Shown piece by piece: positions 22,011 to 33,962 of a stretch of 64,000 nt of DNA. The DNA is taken from assembly GCA_038380435.1 (NCBI GenBank), contig JAWZYU010000025.1:29612707-29676706 (forward strand), read 5' to 3'. Source of the stretch: Ryuthela nishihirai (lineage: Eukaryota; Arthropoda; Arachnida; Araneae; Heptathelidae). A program made the position numbers and the translations under genes. A model generated the notes under the pieces. The model ran no database searches. It was not told the origin of the DNA and saw only the letters and a program-made list of their open reading frames with translations. Each line of letters opens with the position of its first letter. Position 1 is the first letter of the stretch.

Positions 22011-22739
22011 CTGTTCGCATGCGACTCAGCAGGTTGAACAAGTTGCGATGAATGCTCTCCATTCCAAAGTATAGCTGCAACGAAAATAATATTTTTTTCA
22101 TCGAAGTGCACCATAGAAATAATAATAGAAGTCACTATTCATCATTAGTTGCCAACTTGGGTAAATAAATAAATTCTCAAGTTTCAACTGTTTTGAATTC
22201 TGCATCGTTATGTATGATTGCAAAAAAGAATGCTCTGTGGATTAAGTGAATATTATTGGAATACATTTGCAAAAGTAACGTTTCAATGTGATTAATTTGA
22301 CACATTGAAGGATTTTGTAGATTCTGTGTATTTAAGAACATAAAATACATTATAACTCTTCTTATCATCGGAGGGTAAAGAATATTTCATCTTTCAATCA
22401 GATGAACAAGTGAGTGATAAATTAAAACTGGTGACGCTAATGTCTTGAATTAACGTTATCTTGGATTAGTTAGATCGCAGCATTAAAGTTTGTTTTCTCT
22501 CATGTAGAGCGAAAAGCAAAATGCAATGAGGTTCACAAGTTTCATTCATCATATCATGATCCACTGACTCGTCACTTTTAATCCCTCGTTCCTAAAGATA
22601 AATCGTCAAGATCCTACACGCCCATTTGTGTTTTGAACTAAATTGGAGAAGCTATTTAATGTTATTTGTGAACTGTTTTGATGAATACATATTTTGAAAA
22701 CTAAAACACATTTATAACATTTTTCTGTTCCAAAAAAAA
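22011..22739. other. no gene recognised; proximal flank of a receptor pseudogene
   Basis: AT-rich DNA between the leader blocks and the pseudogene start. No conserved element recognised beyond them. Confidence 0.4.
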
Positions 22740-22834
22740 ATATTTTCGTTTCGAAAATAGACAAAGTGGAATTCATAATCTCAGAGTAGATAATTCAAAC
22801 CATCCGTAGTCAAAAATCTCCTTATCTGCTACAG

Positions 22835-23218
22835 GTTGGGTTGTTTTACCTCTGAGCGGCACTTTTTTGCACACCATGGGCTAAATGGCCAGTTCACATG
22901 GACCCCGAAGGCTCAGAGAAGGTTGGGGGAGGGGACCCACTGGAACAGCTGTTGGGAGACACATGGTAACCTCCCGTCAAGGCCATCAGCGTGTTCTTCA
23001 ACGTGCACAGGGTATGGGTCTCCCGCACACGGAGCCACGGCTTAACGTCCCATCCGACGGACGGCGGCCTTTCCAAGCCCATCGGTGTCCCCTACTGACC
23101 GTGAGCAGGGCGGGGAATTTTGCGGAGATAAATCTCAATGCTGACCCAGCTGGGACTCGAACCTGGGAACTACAGATTACGAGCCTGGCGCGCTACCGAC
23201 TGAGCCACCCCCGCCCCC
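22835..23218 (-). repeat. SINE A, full-length copy
   Basis: Target duplication TATCTGCTACAG lies at 22823-22834 and 23219-23230, inside the receptor N-terminal region. Confidence 0.9.
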
Positions 23219-23263
23219 TATCTGCTACAGACACCGATGAATTAAATTACGAAAGGGGGTTAT

Positions 23264-23865
23264 GGTAAAGCCAAAGTACAGTAATTTTAGATATTAATTT
23301 AAACGTTCAAGTGGCTTGATGCCCCAGTACATTTGAGAAATTAAAAGAAATATTGATGATAGTACAAAAATACAAACAGGTATACAGGAATTGCATAATT
23401 ATTTGATACATATAAACAAAATGACAAGTTGCACAGACGAAGACAAACATATAATACGAAATATGATAAAAAAAAAACATAGCAAACTTAGGGGGAAGTA
23501 AAAGAAGGTTTAAGACAAGAAAGAGTAATTAAATGAATGAACAGGGGAAAAAAGATTGCGGATAATACAGACAAAAGGCAAAGATGGGGAGTTGGAATAG
23601 GGATGAGGAGATATTGTTAGTCAAACGTTTCAATATTCTAACAGGAGTGGAGTAATATAGTTTTTTTAATTTTGTTTTAAAATTTAAAGAAGTGATATCG
23701 CTCGGTAGAGAGTTTCAAGTTGAGATTCCTTGAAAGGCAAAGGAAATTTCGCCATATTTAGCTTCGAAAATCTTGGGAGTAGGAAACATTTTATTATTAG
23801 AGCGAAGGATATGGCGATGTCTTAATCGAATATTGGATGTAAGAATCGAAAGAAGGGCAATTACA
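23264..23865. other. unclassified insertion within a receptor pseudogene
   Basis: About 600 bp separate two adjacent receptor segments. It is A- and G-rich with a GGTAGAGAGTTTCAAGTTGA phrase near 23704. It may be a transposon fragment, but no termini or target duplication were identified. Confidence 0.45.
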
Positions 23866-24533
23866 GGTGTCGGCAGTTTTCGAACAAGCCATGAAAGACA
23901 AAGCTTTGTTCAAAAAATTCTGAACTACATTATTTCGATGGGGGCGTATATCTTCTGCATCTATTCTGTATCATTTCTAATTTCTTCAGCAATCACATCA
24001 CATAATTTTAATTATTAAGTTCCTTGCGACCTGGAGATTTCTCGAAATAGATCCTATTGTCTTATGGTACGGTGTTCAACTTGAACGACATCGTTTGCAA
24101 ACTTTATTTCAGAATTTGAATGTATATAATTCCAATCAATTTGCGACCACGAAATATCATTTGTTGACACTATGAATCAAAATCTGCACCTTCTTGATTA
24201 TGTTAATAATCAAGATTATATTTCACCCAAAGATTAATATTCACCCAATATTTTTCTCTACATATCGTTTTTCAGAGAATCAGAATAAAACATTTAGATA
24301 CGATATTTTGCCTTTGACTTAATAGTTCAAAAAGAAACTGTCTACATTTACCTGTGCTTTTACTTCTTTCAAATATACCAGTTAGCGAACATATGCTTAT
24401 TTCCGAATATTATTGTACTGATATACGCTTTTCTTTGCATCTGTCTCAATAGGTTGCTGCAGATTTTCCACTTCAATTTTGCAAAAAAAATATCTCCTCA
24501 TCTATTGAAACTCATAAGTTTACCTATGCCTGG

Positions 24534-24924
24534 CGGGGCGGGGCCAGGGGGGGGGGCTCAGTCGGTAGCGCGCCAGGTTCATAATCTATAGTTCCCAGGT
24601 TCGATAGTCCCAGCTGGGTCAGCGTTGAGATTTATCTCCGCAAAACTTCCTGCCCACGGTCAGTAGGGGACACTGATGAGCTTGGAAAGACCGTCGTCCG
24701 TCGGATGGGACGTTAAGCCGTGACCCCGTGTGCGGGAGAGCCATACCCTGTGCATGTTAAAGAACACGCTGGATGGCCTTGATGGAAGGCTACCATCTGT
24801 CTCGCAACAGCTGTTCCAGTGGGTCCCCTCTACCAACCTTCTCTGAGCTTTCGGGGTCCATGTGACCTGGCCATTTAGCCCATGGTGTGCAAAAAAGTGC
24901 CGCTCAGAGGTAAAACAATCCAAC
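24534..24924 (+). repeat. SINE A, copy within tandem unit 1
   Basis: Begins after CTATGCCTGG (24524-24533) with a GC-rich run. The head reads GGTTCATAATC in the anticodon region and the tail is TAAAACAATCCAACCC. Confidence 0.85.
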
Positions 24925-24991
24925 CCACTTCAGTTTTGGAAAAAAAAATATTTCCTCATTTATTGAAACTCAGAAGTTTATCTATGCCTGG

Positions 24992-25391
24992 CTGGGCGGG
25001 GCGGGGCGGGGCGGGGCCGGGGGTGGCTCAGTCAGTAGCGCTCCAGGCTCGTAATCTGCAGTTCCCATGTTCGAGTTCCAGCTGGGTCAGCGTTGAGATT
25101 TATCTCCGCAAAACTTACTGCCCACGGTCAGTAGGGGACACTGATGAGCTTGGAAAGACCGTCGTCCGTCGGATGGGACGTTAAGCCGTGACCCCGTGTG
25201 CGGGAGAGCCATACCCTGTGCACGTTAAAGAACACGCTGGATAGCCTTGACGGAAGGCTACCATCTATCTCCCAACAGCTGTTCCAGTGGGTCCCCTCCC
25301 ACAACCTTCTCTCAGCCTTCGGGGTCCATGTGACCTGGCCACTTAGCCCATGGTGTGCAAAAAAGTGCGCTCAGAGGTAAAACAACCCAAA
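24992..25391 (+). repeat. SINE A, copy within tandem unit 2
   Basis: Preceded by TCTATGCCTGG (24981-24991) and an expanded GGGGC run, ending AAACAACCCAA before TCTATGCCTGG at 25392. It shares ACTGATGAGCTTGGAAAGAC with the first copy, supporting duplication. Confidence 0.85.
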
Positions 25392-25929
25392 TCTATGCCT
25401 GGGAACACATAGAAAATTTTCATCCATGGAAGAATCGCTATCTTGTCCAATATTTATAGCAACTATAAGAAATTTATTTCACCTCTTCACATTCTTGGAG
25501 GTTTTTCTCGGCTTTTCAAATGAACCCATCACACCTTCTTTAAAAATTTATATTCTTCCATCATCTATCAAGAGTATCGTATCATTCCTTGCATTTGCTA
25601 TCTTTGCAGCAGAGGTTAACACGAAAAAAAAACAACAATGAAGCGAAAATAACTCTTTTACTAGTATCTGAAAAATTAGCAATGTCCTGCAATCGCGAAA
25701 ACATTGCTTTCTTATTGCTAAATGAAATTAAAGCTAAAGACGTTATTGTTTTTTTCGGGGTGTAAAATGTCCACGTTTACTAGGAGCTTATTCTTTCTGC
25801 CTGTGGGTACTTATTCACTTACAGTCTGCTAATTCTTGAACTGAAATCTTCATTCTCAAGGGATTTACGAAATAAGTTCATTGCAGTAAAACTGCCTTAA
25901 AAAATGTATTCTCTTCCAAAGTGTCACTA

Positions 25930-26712
25930 TATTTTTCATCTATTTCATCATTTATTCTGTGTTTCAGGATTTTGCTTGGCTTTTAAATTTACCATTCACA
26001 CTTCCGTTGCGAATTTTATATAATGTAGCATTTAATAAACACTTGTATCATTCATTGGAATCACTGGACTGGAACGGCTCAGTCGACAGCGCGCCAGGCT
26101 TCTAATCTTCAGTTCCTAGGTTCGAGTCCCAGCGTAATCAGAGTTGAGATTTATCTCCGCAAAATTCCCCGCTCTGCCCACGGTCAGTAGTGGACACCGA
26201 TGGACTTGGAATACGGCGCCGCCCGTCGGATGGGACGTTAAGCCGTGGTCCGTGTGCGGGAGAGACAGACCATGTGCACGCTAAAAACACACTGGATGAC
26301 CTTGACGGGAGGCTACCATCTGTCTCCTAACAGCTGTTCCAGTGGGTCCCTTCCCCCAACTTTCTTTGAGCCTTCGGTGTGCTTGCGAACTCGCTATTTA
26401 GCCCACTGTGCACAAAAAAGTGCCGCTCAGAGGTAAAACAACCCAACCCTGGAATCACTGTCTTTGAAGTGTAGATTAAAGAAGAAGAAAACCTTTTTGG
26501 ATACAACATTTCTCTTTTTAGACCCTGCAGATACCCGAGAATTTGGCAATGTCTTTGTCGCCGCAAAAGCATTGCTTTATTATTGCTAAAAGAAATTAAG
26601 GCTAAAAATGTTTACTTTTTTTTTGCACGGTAGAAAATGTTCACCTTTTCCCGATGTTTTATTCTTTCTGTCGGCAAAAGTTTACTTACCGCTCGCTAAT
26701 TCATGAACTGAA
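25930..26712 (+). pseudogene. gustatory-receptor-like pseudogene, C-terminal third
   Basis: Weak helix-like text (LLGF, then FNKHLYHSLESL, about 25980-26065) matches the region before the C-terminal linker. SINE A (26067-26449) intervenes. After it LLLLKEIKAKNV (about 26577) and a KMFTFSRCFILSV-like last helix (about 26635-26680) are readable with stops. It directly follows the larger pseudogene ending at about 25849, so it is a separate truncated copy. Confidence 0.7.
26067..26449 (+). repeat. SINE A, full-length copy
   Basis: Target duplication TGGAATCACTG lies at 26056-26066 and 26450-26460. The head is moderately diverged (GAACGGCTCAGTCGACAGCG). Confidence 0.9.
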
Positions 26713-27281
26713 ATTCTGAAGCATTAATGTTTTGCGAAAATGTTTATTGTAGTGTGATTGTATTCCAGAGTTGGATTTTCTTTCAAAGTATTACACAATG
26801 TACTATATTATTCTCATATCAAGAATAAATTGAAAACAAAATTTTATTCACGGTAATGATGCATTTTTGCTTTTGGAAATGCTCTTCGTAATATTCGCCC
26901 ATCTCTATGACATTGATGTTGTTAGGTAAGTATTATGTACCCTATATTCTGATGCAAAAATATTACTATTTCGAATAATAATGTCTTATGAGGAATCATT
27001 TCTTTATGGAATAAATTCATCATATTCTTATAAGTGACTTATTCAGGATTTATGTAATTCAGCTGTGATTTATCTAATCATTGAAAGAATAATTGATTAT
27101 TCTCTCAGTAGTTGGTGTATCACAGGACTTAGATAGGATTCTTTTCTCTTAATTTACATCTGTACTTTAAGAAACATAGTACACAAATATAGAGAGAGAC
27201 GATTATAAATCATGAGAAGACTGACTGATTGACTAACTGAGTGAATGTTTGACAGAGGATCACTCTAAGTTGTAGAGTTCT
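26713..27281. other. no gene recognised
   Basis: AT-rich. The first part resembles receptor 3' flank. No other signal. Confidence 0.4.
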
Positions 27282-27376
27282 GAAAATTTGCACTTAGCTG
27301 CAATTCAGGTCGTAGATATCGAGAAAAATCCGAAATATGACCTCAGAGGTGTCCTTCAGGGTCAAATACAGGTCAC
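27282..27376 (-). repeat. isolated unit of the 6.3-kb degenerate tandem repeat
   Basis: Its reverse complement reads GTATTTGACCCTGAAGGA, then TCATATTTCGGATTTTTCTC and ATCTACGACCTGAATTGC. These match the unit at about 6666-6735 (GTATTTGATCATAAAGGATG, TTTCGGATTTTTTCCGAGGT). Confidence 0.6.
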
Positions 27377-28210
27377 GTATCCTTTAGCAGATTGGTTGAG
27401 GCAGGTTTGTGCTTTCACCAGCCATTGCAACGATTGCCACTCACTGCAGCACATCATCGCACAAGGTTGCAGTGGTGCCATAACAGATACGCATGGGGGC
27501 GGGACGAATGGAACCAGGCTGTATTCAGCGACAAGTCTGGAGATGACATTGTCACCAGGCTGATCTTGCTAACATCCGTGAGCTTCATACGGCTCCTCAG
27601 CCATGGTGTCATGGTTTGGGGAGCCATCTGTTTCAACAGCCATTCACTGCACTTGCACATAGTGGCTACAATGACAGCACAACGATAAGTACATGTAGTG
27701 CTGCAGGTGATTTCGTTGCCATATCTCCATGGTATCCCTGATGCCCAGTTTCAACACGATAACGCCTGCACACTGTCAACATCAGCAGACCGTGCCTACA
27801 AGGTGTCCAGTTGCTGCTTTGGTCAGCACGATCCCCAGACTTCTACCCAATAGACAACGTGTAGGACATCGTTGGCAGACAACTTCATCCCTCTGCACTA
27901 CCCCATCACAATGTCGATGACTTATGTACACAGATCAATGACGCATGGTCCGCGATACCTCAGCACACCATTCGGGGACTTTTCCACTCGATGTCACGCA
28001 GTATTGCCGAATATATACCCCAGTACAGAGATCATAGGACTTACTGACTCAGGCCGCATTATACTGTCTTCTCGTCCATCGCATTCATGAAATTCTTCAT
28101 AAATAAAATCACATCTTTCCCACATATTTGTCTACATGTGTGGTAAGTTTCGTCTCATTTCGTGCATTCCTTCATGGTGTGGTATTTTCTATGTAGAGCA
28201 GTGTAGATTA
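27377..28210 (+). mobile_element. Tc1-like transposon remnant with broken transposase
   Basis: Frames joined across shifts give Tc1 transposase signatures: RLPLTAAHHRTRLQW, WNQAVFSDKSGDD (first catalytic Asp in FSD, altered around it) and HGVMVWGAI. The second catalytic block is a broken FQHDNACTLS-like word near 27750, and the end is degraded. A terminal word GCAGTGTA at 28197-28204 may be the right end. Many stops; inactive. Confidence 0.7.
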
Positions 28211-30273
28211 ATTTTTTATAAATTTTTCCAGGGTTGATAATTACAGAAATTTCAATTAAGACATTGATGTTCATAATCTCATTGGAAATCGAAGGTAGAA
28301 TATAAATATTGAAAAGCAATCAAAATTTTTCTTTCGCATCCAGAGTTATGGAATAAAAGCTAACGAAATGCATAGTTATAAATTATGTTGCCCACTGATT
28401 GGCATCATTCGGCAACTGGAGTGTAATTTACAGCTCCCAAGTCAGGATGCTAGCCATTTCTGTCCTACCTTTTACCAGTCGCCATTTTTATAGTTGGTCG
28501 AGTCATGTAGTCCTCCATAAACAGCTGCCTGATACAATTGTCATCAAGTACGGAGAGATAAACTTGCTGTGATATACCTTTAGCCAAAGTCCAGGGAATA
28601 GAAGTAAACTAATAAATAACGGGATAGCAACATTGATGGAAGGTGAAAGGGAATCTTGAAGAGAAGAGAATGGAGCAAAGCAGTTTCTTAGATAATCAAA
28701 AAGCAAACATAAAGGCTCTGTGCACCCACTTGACAACAGGAGCAGAATCAGAAGTTTATGGCGGTTGAAATGAGCCCCTTGCAGTAGAGGCAAAGGATTG
28801 ATGGAGCAGCCCTGATGAGCAGGAAAAACCTCATTACCCTTCAAGTAAACAATGAAGAATGGTCAATCTAGTTACTGTTAGAGTGAAGTAATCATTTTGG
28901 TTTCTGTCTTCAACGTCGAATAAGTGTTGGCAGCGACTTAACTGTTAGGGAACCTGGAACTATTAGTTAAAATATATATATAGAATTTTCCCCTTAACTC
29001 AGGGCAGGCCCTTCCTAAGAAGCATTTGGAGACATCGAATATAAAAGTATCCTCAGCCCCTTTGAACTGTAAAATCCTTGCTAAAGAAGCAGTTATCAGT
29101 TTCTCTGATGAAATTTGGGAACAACAAGCACGTTAACGATCCACAGGGTCTGTCTGGGACTTTGCTTCCTGCTCCCCCAGATGCGCTATCAATGCCCCTC
29201 CTCTCTCAGCTTGAACGACTTGATTAGACGTCTGTAGCAGTACCATGGTTTTCGCGAATCATCAGTGTTTCTATCGTCCAGTTTGTGAACTATCTGATTA
29301 CACTAATTAGTGTAAGGACAACAAATGAAAAGCATTATCCCGTTTACTCTCCCGTCTGTGGGAAGATCTAGAATTTTCTGATAGGGAGATATTAGTGTGC
29401 CAAGTTCGAGGTGGCACGTTTTCCAAAACTAAACCAAAGAACAATTAGAGTATTATTCAGAGACTTATTATGATTTGTAACCTTGGTACATGAGAAGATT
29501 TGAAGATGTCTTCCGTAGTGTCTGGAAACCTTTGCAAGTAGAGAATTTGTAGTCGCCATTTTTTTCGCTTTTGCCTTGCTCCCTTTAGTTGTAGTACATT
29601 GTAGATTTAAAATAAAATAAAGTTAGTGTAAGTTTAGTGCGGGTTTAGAGAAGGAGTGTTATTTCTTTCTTCTGTATAGGTTGACACGGTTGACATTTAG
29701 TTGTCAATTGAGTTCACAAAAGTTCAATGTTGTCGTTTGCAAGCTTAATAAATTCGTTGATATTCTTTTATACTCAATTGCCAGACTTACGCCGTAATTT
29801 CAGAGTTCGGTGCATTGCTCATCAGAAGGAGTCTGGCAGAGTTAAGTGACCAGCTACCCGAAAGACGGTGGAAGAGGACATTTGGCTGCTGTAGCATGTT
29901 TGCTTAGCCAAGTGAGATCCTAAATCTCTGTGTATCCTTGTTGTCAAGAGGTGAGCCCTGAGGAAAAGGAGAACTAGGCAAGTGTCCTTAACTTTGCGAC
30001 AGACAGTCTCCTAGTTTGCTTTGCTATTCTTCCTTAGCAAAGCGCTCTAGCTTAATTGATTGCTCATTGAGTGAAGATTACTCTTTGAAGTGACAGCAAC
30101 ATCTTAGCAGCATTTGCCTATTTTTAGAAGCAATCACTTATTCATTAAAATCAGTTTTATTTACCTTTCATATCGGTATCCAGGTTAACTTGTGGGACTT
30201 AAGAGTGTGAGGGAAAGGGGTAACCTTCAGCCACAATCTCCACAGTTTACCTGTTTTTCACGTGGGCTCTATA
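28211..30273. other. no gene recognised; possible decayed retroelement
   Basis: No coding sense. A start TGTTAGGGAACCTGGAAC at 28944 and an A-rich stretch with AATAAAG near 29615-29625 recall an LTR, but I could not find its end, a pair or a target duplication. A short palindrome ACTAATTAGT occurs near 29303. Confidence 0.35.
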
Positions 30274-31686
30274 CACTGAAATGCCATTGAATTAGGGATA
30301 GCAACCTAGTGACTTGTTGGACCACCTCTGGTCCTGATAACGACCGCCACACGACGAGTCAAGGACTCCATAAGCTTGCATAAATGTTCCACAGGAATGG
30401 CGGCCCATGCATCCTCCAGAGCTGTCCACAATTCTCTCAAGGTCGACGCCAATGGGACACGTGCCCGAAAACTCTGCTCGACATTATCCTAAAAATTTTC
30501 GATGGGATTTAAATCTGAGCTTCTAGGTGCCCAATTCATTATTTCAAAGTCAGCAGAATGCTCCTGCAACCATGCAGTAGCCAACCTGGACCTGTGAGAT
30601 GAACAGTTGTCTTGCTGGTAGACGCCATATCCATTGGGATGCATGATGACCATAAATGGGTGTAAATCGTCAGCCATGATTTCTATGTACTGGGATACAT
30701 TGAGAGTCGTCGGTACACGTACCAAAAGTCCCATAGACGTCCAACTGAAGACACCCCAGGCCATCACTGAGCCACCACCAGCTTGTACTGTTCCAACTTG
30801 ACATGCAGGATCCATGGCTTTATGGGGTTGGCGGCTTACCATCAGTCTCTGATCGGCGTGATGAAGTTTAAATCGGGATTCATCACTCCAGGCTATCCAT
30901 TGCCAATTTTCGATGATCAAGTTTCGATGTTCTTTAGCCCAGGCAAGCCGTTGAGCCCGGGTTGGGTTGTTTTACCTCTGAGCGGCACTTTTTTTGCACA
31001 CCATGGGCTAAATGGCCAGGTCTTATGGACCCCGAAGGATCAGGAAAGGTTGGGGGAGGGGACCCACTGGAACAGCTGTTGGGAGACAGATGGCAGCCTC
31101 CCGTCTAGGCCACCCAGAGTGTTCTTTAACGTGCATAGGGTATGTGAGCCTGGTGTTGTGCCGTTTGAAGTGGGACTCTCATAAGTCAGTGGCTCGTGAA
31201 GCCAAGAGAATGAAGTGGACGTTGCATAGTCCGTGCACTGACTTCCCAGCTGGAACCCGCGTTCAGATGGGAGGTGATTTCAGATAATGTCTGGCTCCTA
31301 TCAGTCCGTATGATACGTGTCAGATGGCGAAGCCCACGATCATTCAGGGGCTGGCTTGTCCTTTGCAGTTTGTCCAGATGCTTGTTTTTTTGCCGGAAAT
31401 TTCATATTCCTGGAACACTCTTGAAATTGTCGCACGAGAAAATCCAAGTTCGATGACAATTTCGGAGATCGAGTGTCCCATCCGTCGGGCACCTACGACC
31501 TGCCTCTGTCAAATGCATCTAAATCCCGCACCTTTCCCATTACCCTTCTCACGACGAATGTTTGGGGACGCCAAAGCTGACAGCTATTTATGGCCAGAGT
31601 TTCAGCCACGCATGCGCGCAAATGCGGGACTTGTAGTACTTAATTTGGATAATGTCTCTTATCCCTAATTCAATGGCACTTCAGTG
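30274..31686 (-). mobile_element. Tc1-like transposon with inverted repeats, SINE-interrupted
   Basis: TA duplications at 30272-30273 and 31687-31688. Terminal inverted repeats CACTGAARTGCCATTGAATT on both ends. The minus-strand transposase is readable at 30489-30920: IAWSDESRFKLHHADQR (first Asp), VYQQDNCSSH (second Asp) and APRSSDLNPIENF (third acidic residue), the DD34E pattern of Tc1. SINE A (30961-31144) splits it, and the N-terminal half (31154-31560) is frame-broken, so the element is inactive. Confidence 0.85.
30961..31144 (-). repeat. SINE A, 5'-truncated copy
   Basis: Only the 3' half of SINE A is present (tail at left). Flanked by TGAGCCCGG (30952-30960) and TGAGCCTGG (31145-31153). 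It interrupts the Tc1 element. Confidence 0.85.
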
Positions 31687-31899
31687 TACAACACATATAA
31701 CCTCTTGGTGAGTGGTATAGAGCTACACAATGCAACCCACTTTCAATCACACATCAGCCTGGAATCCCACGTGACCCAACATCTGGGGACATGTGATAAT
31801 TGCTTGAACGCGATAATTTTGAAACGCGTGAGAAACGATTTCAATGGACCATTAACTAAATTAATCTGGATTAACCTTTCTGACAGAAAAGATCAGATC

Positions 31900-32237
31900 T
31901 ACTAGTTCAACTTACATAAAACCTCTTAAGATACGTCTTTAAGTGTCCTAAAGATCTTTATTTTTCTTACCGGTCCGCTAACCGGATCACACTAATTCAT
32001 TTATTTATCGTTCCGCTAACACACCAAAGAAAAACACTTCTTATTCATTAGACTGTATTGACTTAAATTACTTATTTCTTCTCACTCAAATTACGCTTCA
32101 TACAACTTTCTTTTCTTATTTTTCCAATGAAGTTCGTTCGATGTCATTGATTAGGTAATTCTCACGCTGAAGCATACGCGAGTGTTCACGACGCGTTTAT
32201 CATACATTCATTGTAGCACGTTCATCTGTCGTTAACA
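31900..32237 (-). repeat. LTR-like fragment, diverged
   Basis: On the minus strand it begins TGTTAACGACAGATGAACG and shares GAACGTGCTACAAT and GCGTGAGAATTAC with 14715-15020. The distal boundary is uncertain and no pair was seen. Confidence 0.35.
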
Positions 32238-32427
32238 TCTATTTATGGCGATTATTAATATTGAACTATTCTTGCACGATGACAAAGGTACCACATAGTA
32301 AAAAGGATAAAATCTCATTTGGGCCGTAACATGCCACAAACTGATCGCGAAATGTATGTAACGTAGATAATATATGTACAGTGCAAAACGATTAACACGA
32401 AGGGGGCCAGTGTAAATATTTCGTGTT

Positions 32428-32746
32428 GGTTGGATTTTTTTACCTCTGAGCGGCACTTTTTTGCACACCATGGGCTAAATAGCCTGGTCTTCTCTGAGCC
32501 ATCGGGCTAAATAGCCCGATGGCTCAGAGAAGGTTTGGGGAGGGGACCCACTGGAACAGCTGTTAGGAGAGAGATAGTAGCCTCCCGTCAAGGCTATCCA
32601 GCATGTTCTTTAACGTGCACAGGGTATAGCTCTCCCGCACACAGAACCACGGCTTAACGTTCCATCCGACGGACGGCGGACTTTCCAAGCCCATCGGTGT
32701 CCCTTACTGACCGTGGGCAGGGGGGGGGGGAGTTTTGCGGATACAA
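32428..32746 (-). repeat. SINE A, headless copy with internal palindrome
   Basis: Target duplication AAATATTTCGTGTT lies at 32414-32427 and 32747-32760. The tRNA head is missing. Near 32491-32534 a short inverted duplication forms CTTCTCTGAGCCATCGGGCT / AGCCCGATGGCTCAGAGAAG around CTAAATAG. Confidence 0.9.
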
Positions 32747-32760
32747 AAATATTTCGTGTT

Positions 32761-33168
32761 AACTGAATATCGCGTTAATAGTATATTGATGAATACATTG
32801 CCTTATTGGCTCGTAAACGCTATTCATAACCTACGCCGTAAAACCGCTGTAAAAGTGAGGGTGAAGATCAAGACAAAGATTGAATGAGACCTTTTTTATT
32901 GACTCAAGTTCTCGGGTATAAACTCATCCAGCCTTCAGTATAAATGTTATTCCCGATCTAAAATTAACGAGGTTGACAATCTGAATGCAGCGTATAAAAC
33001 TGCTGTCATAATCGGCATACAAAACGAGCAAAGCCTAAAACATACTAGTGTATTTACAGCCACCGTTAAATAACTGATTAGCAAGACATTTCAAGATGTT
33101 GAAAATTTATCAAACACTGGCTGGGATTATGTCTGTCGATTTTTTTTTATAAATTTCTTGTTAACCGA
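32761..33168. other. no gene recognised
   Basis: Non-coding DNA between two SINE A insertions. Nothing recognised. Confidence 0.4.
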
Positions 33169-33558
33169 GTTTGGGTTGCGTTGTTTTACCTCTCAGCGGC
33201 AATTTTTTGCACACAATGGGCTAAATGGCCAGGTCACAAGGATCCAGAAGGCTAAGAGAAGGTTGGGGAAAGGGGGCATACTGGAACAGCTGTTGGGAGA
33301 CAGATGGTAATCTCCTGTTACGGCCATCGTGCGTGTGCTTTAACGTGCACATGATATGGCTCCCCCGCACACGAAGACGCAGCTTAACATCCTATCCAAC
33401 GGACGGCGGTCTTTCCAAGTCCATCAGTGTACCCTACTGAGCGTGGGCATGGGGATGAGTTTTGCCAAGATAAATCTTAAAGCTGGTCCAGCTGGGACTC
33501 GAACACGTGAACTGCAGATTACGAGCCTGGTGCGCCACCGACTAAGCAACCTGACTCC
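33169..33558 (-). repeat. SINE A, full-length, diverged copy
   Basis: Flanked by TGTTAACCGA at 33159-33168 and 33559-33568. The head at the right end is degraded (CACCGACTAAGCAACC). Confidence 0.85.
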
Positions 33559-33568
33559 TGTTAACCGA

Positions 33569-33960
33569 TGAATTATGAATAAATTTTTATTCCTTAGACC
33601 CCAAAAACTTTTCGCGTTAAAGGAATATTTATTCATGTAAATGTATTGTCGCAAGAACGGAACAAACCCTAGTTTCATGTTAACCAATATTATGACAAGC
33701 GGATTGCTATTTGGCTTTCATCATTTTGCTCATTAAACGTTTATTATTCTCAGTATATTTCGGGAGATATCCGCAAAGCTACTTAACAGGGCCTCGTATA
33801 TTAAAAATCTCTCACTATAACACTGCAGTTTTACCAGAAAAAAATTCATCTCTATTACGAACAACGTGTTTCGAACATCATACGTTATATTTATTTCCCA
33901 ACTGAATTTGCAAAGATCAATTTCAGAAAATTCTCTATACTTTCATGAAGAAGGTAATAT
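33569..33960. other. no gene recognised
   Basis: AT-rich DNA just upstream of the leader blocks of receptor 1. No other signal seen. Confidence 0.4.
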
Positions 33961-33962
33961 AT

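Larger units (their letters stand above)
24468..25391 (+). repeat. tandem duplication of a receptor segment plus SINE A, 457-bp period
   Basis: The unit begins CCACTTCAATTTTGCAAAAA, includes TTGAAACTCATAAGTTTACC and TATGCCTGG, and then a full SINE A. It occurs at about 24468-24924 and again at 24925-25391. A third TCTATGCCTGG at 25392 is the far target duplication. The original insertion was therefore duplicated together with about 70 bp of receptor sequence. Confidence 0.85.
22740..25849 (+). pseudogene. gustatory-receptor-like pseudogene, full span, several insertions
   Basis: The N-terminal part (about 22755-22834) reads GIHNLRVDNSNHP-like text, is cut by SINE A, and resumes as ATDTDELN after it. 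A roughly 600-bp unclassified insertion follows. The receptor returns at about 23866 with ITGVGSFRTSHERQSFVQKI and the first helix, then decayed middle parts. A tandemly duplicated segment with two SINE A copies (24468-25391) comes next. After it comes an open stretch MEESLSCPIF to SSIKSIVSFLAFAIFAAEVN (about 25426-25620), then FLLLNEIKAKD and a broken last helix to about 25849. Stops and shifts throughout. Confidence 0.85.

Noticed and set aside
28944..30100. Possible BEL/Pao-like LTR (start TGTTAGGGAACC, AATAAAG inside)
   Set aside because: No second LTR, no clear 3' boundary and no matching target duplication could be found.
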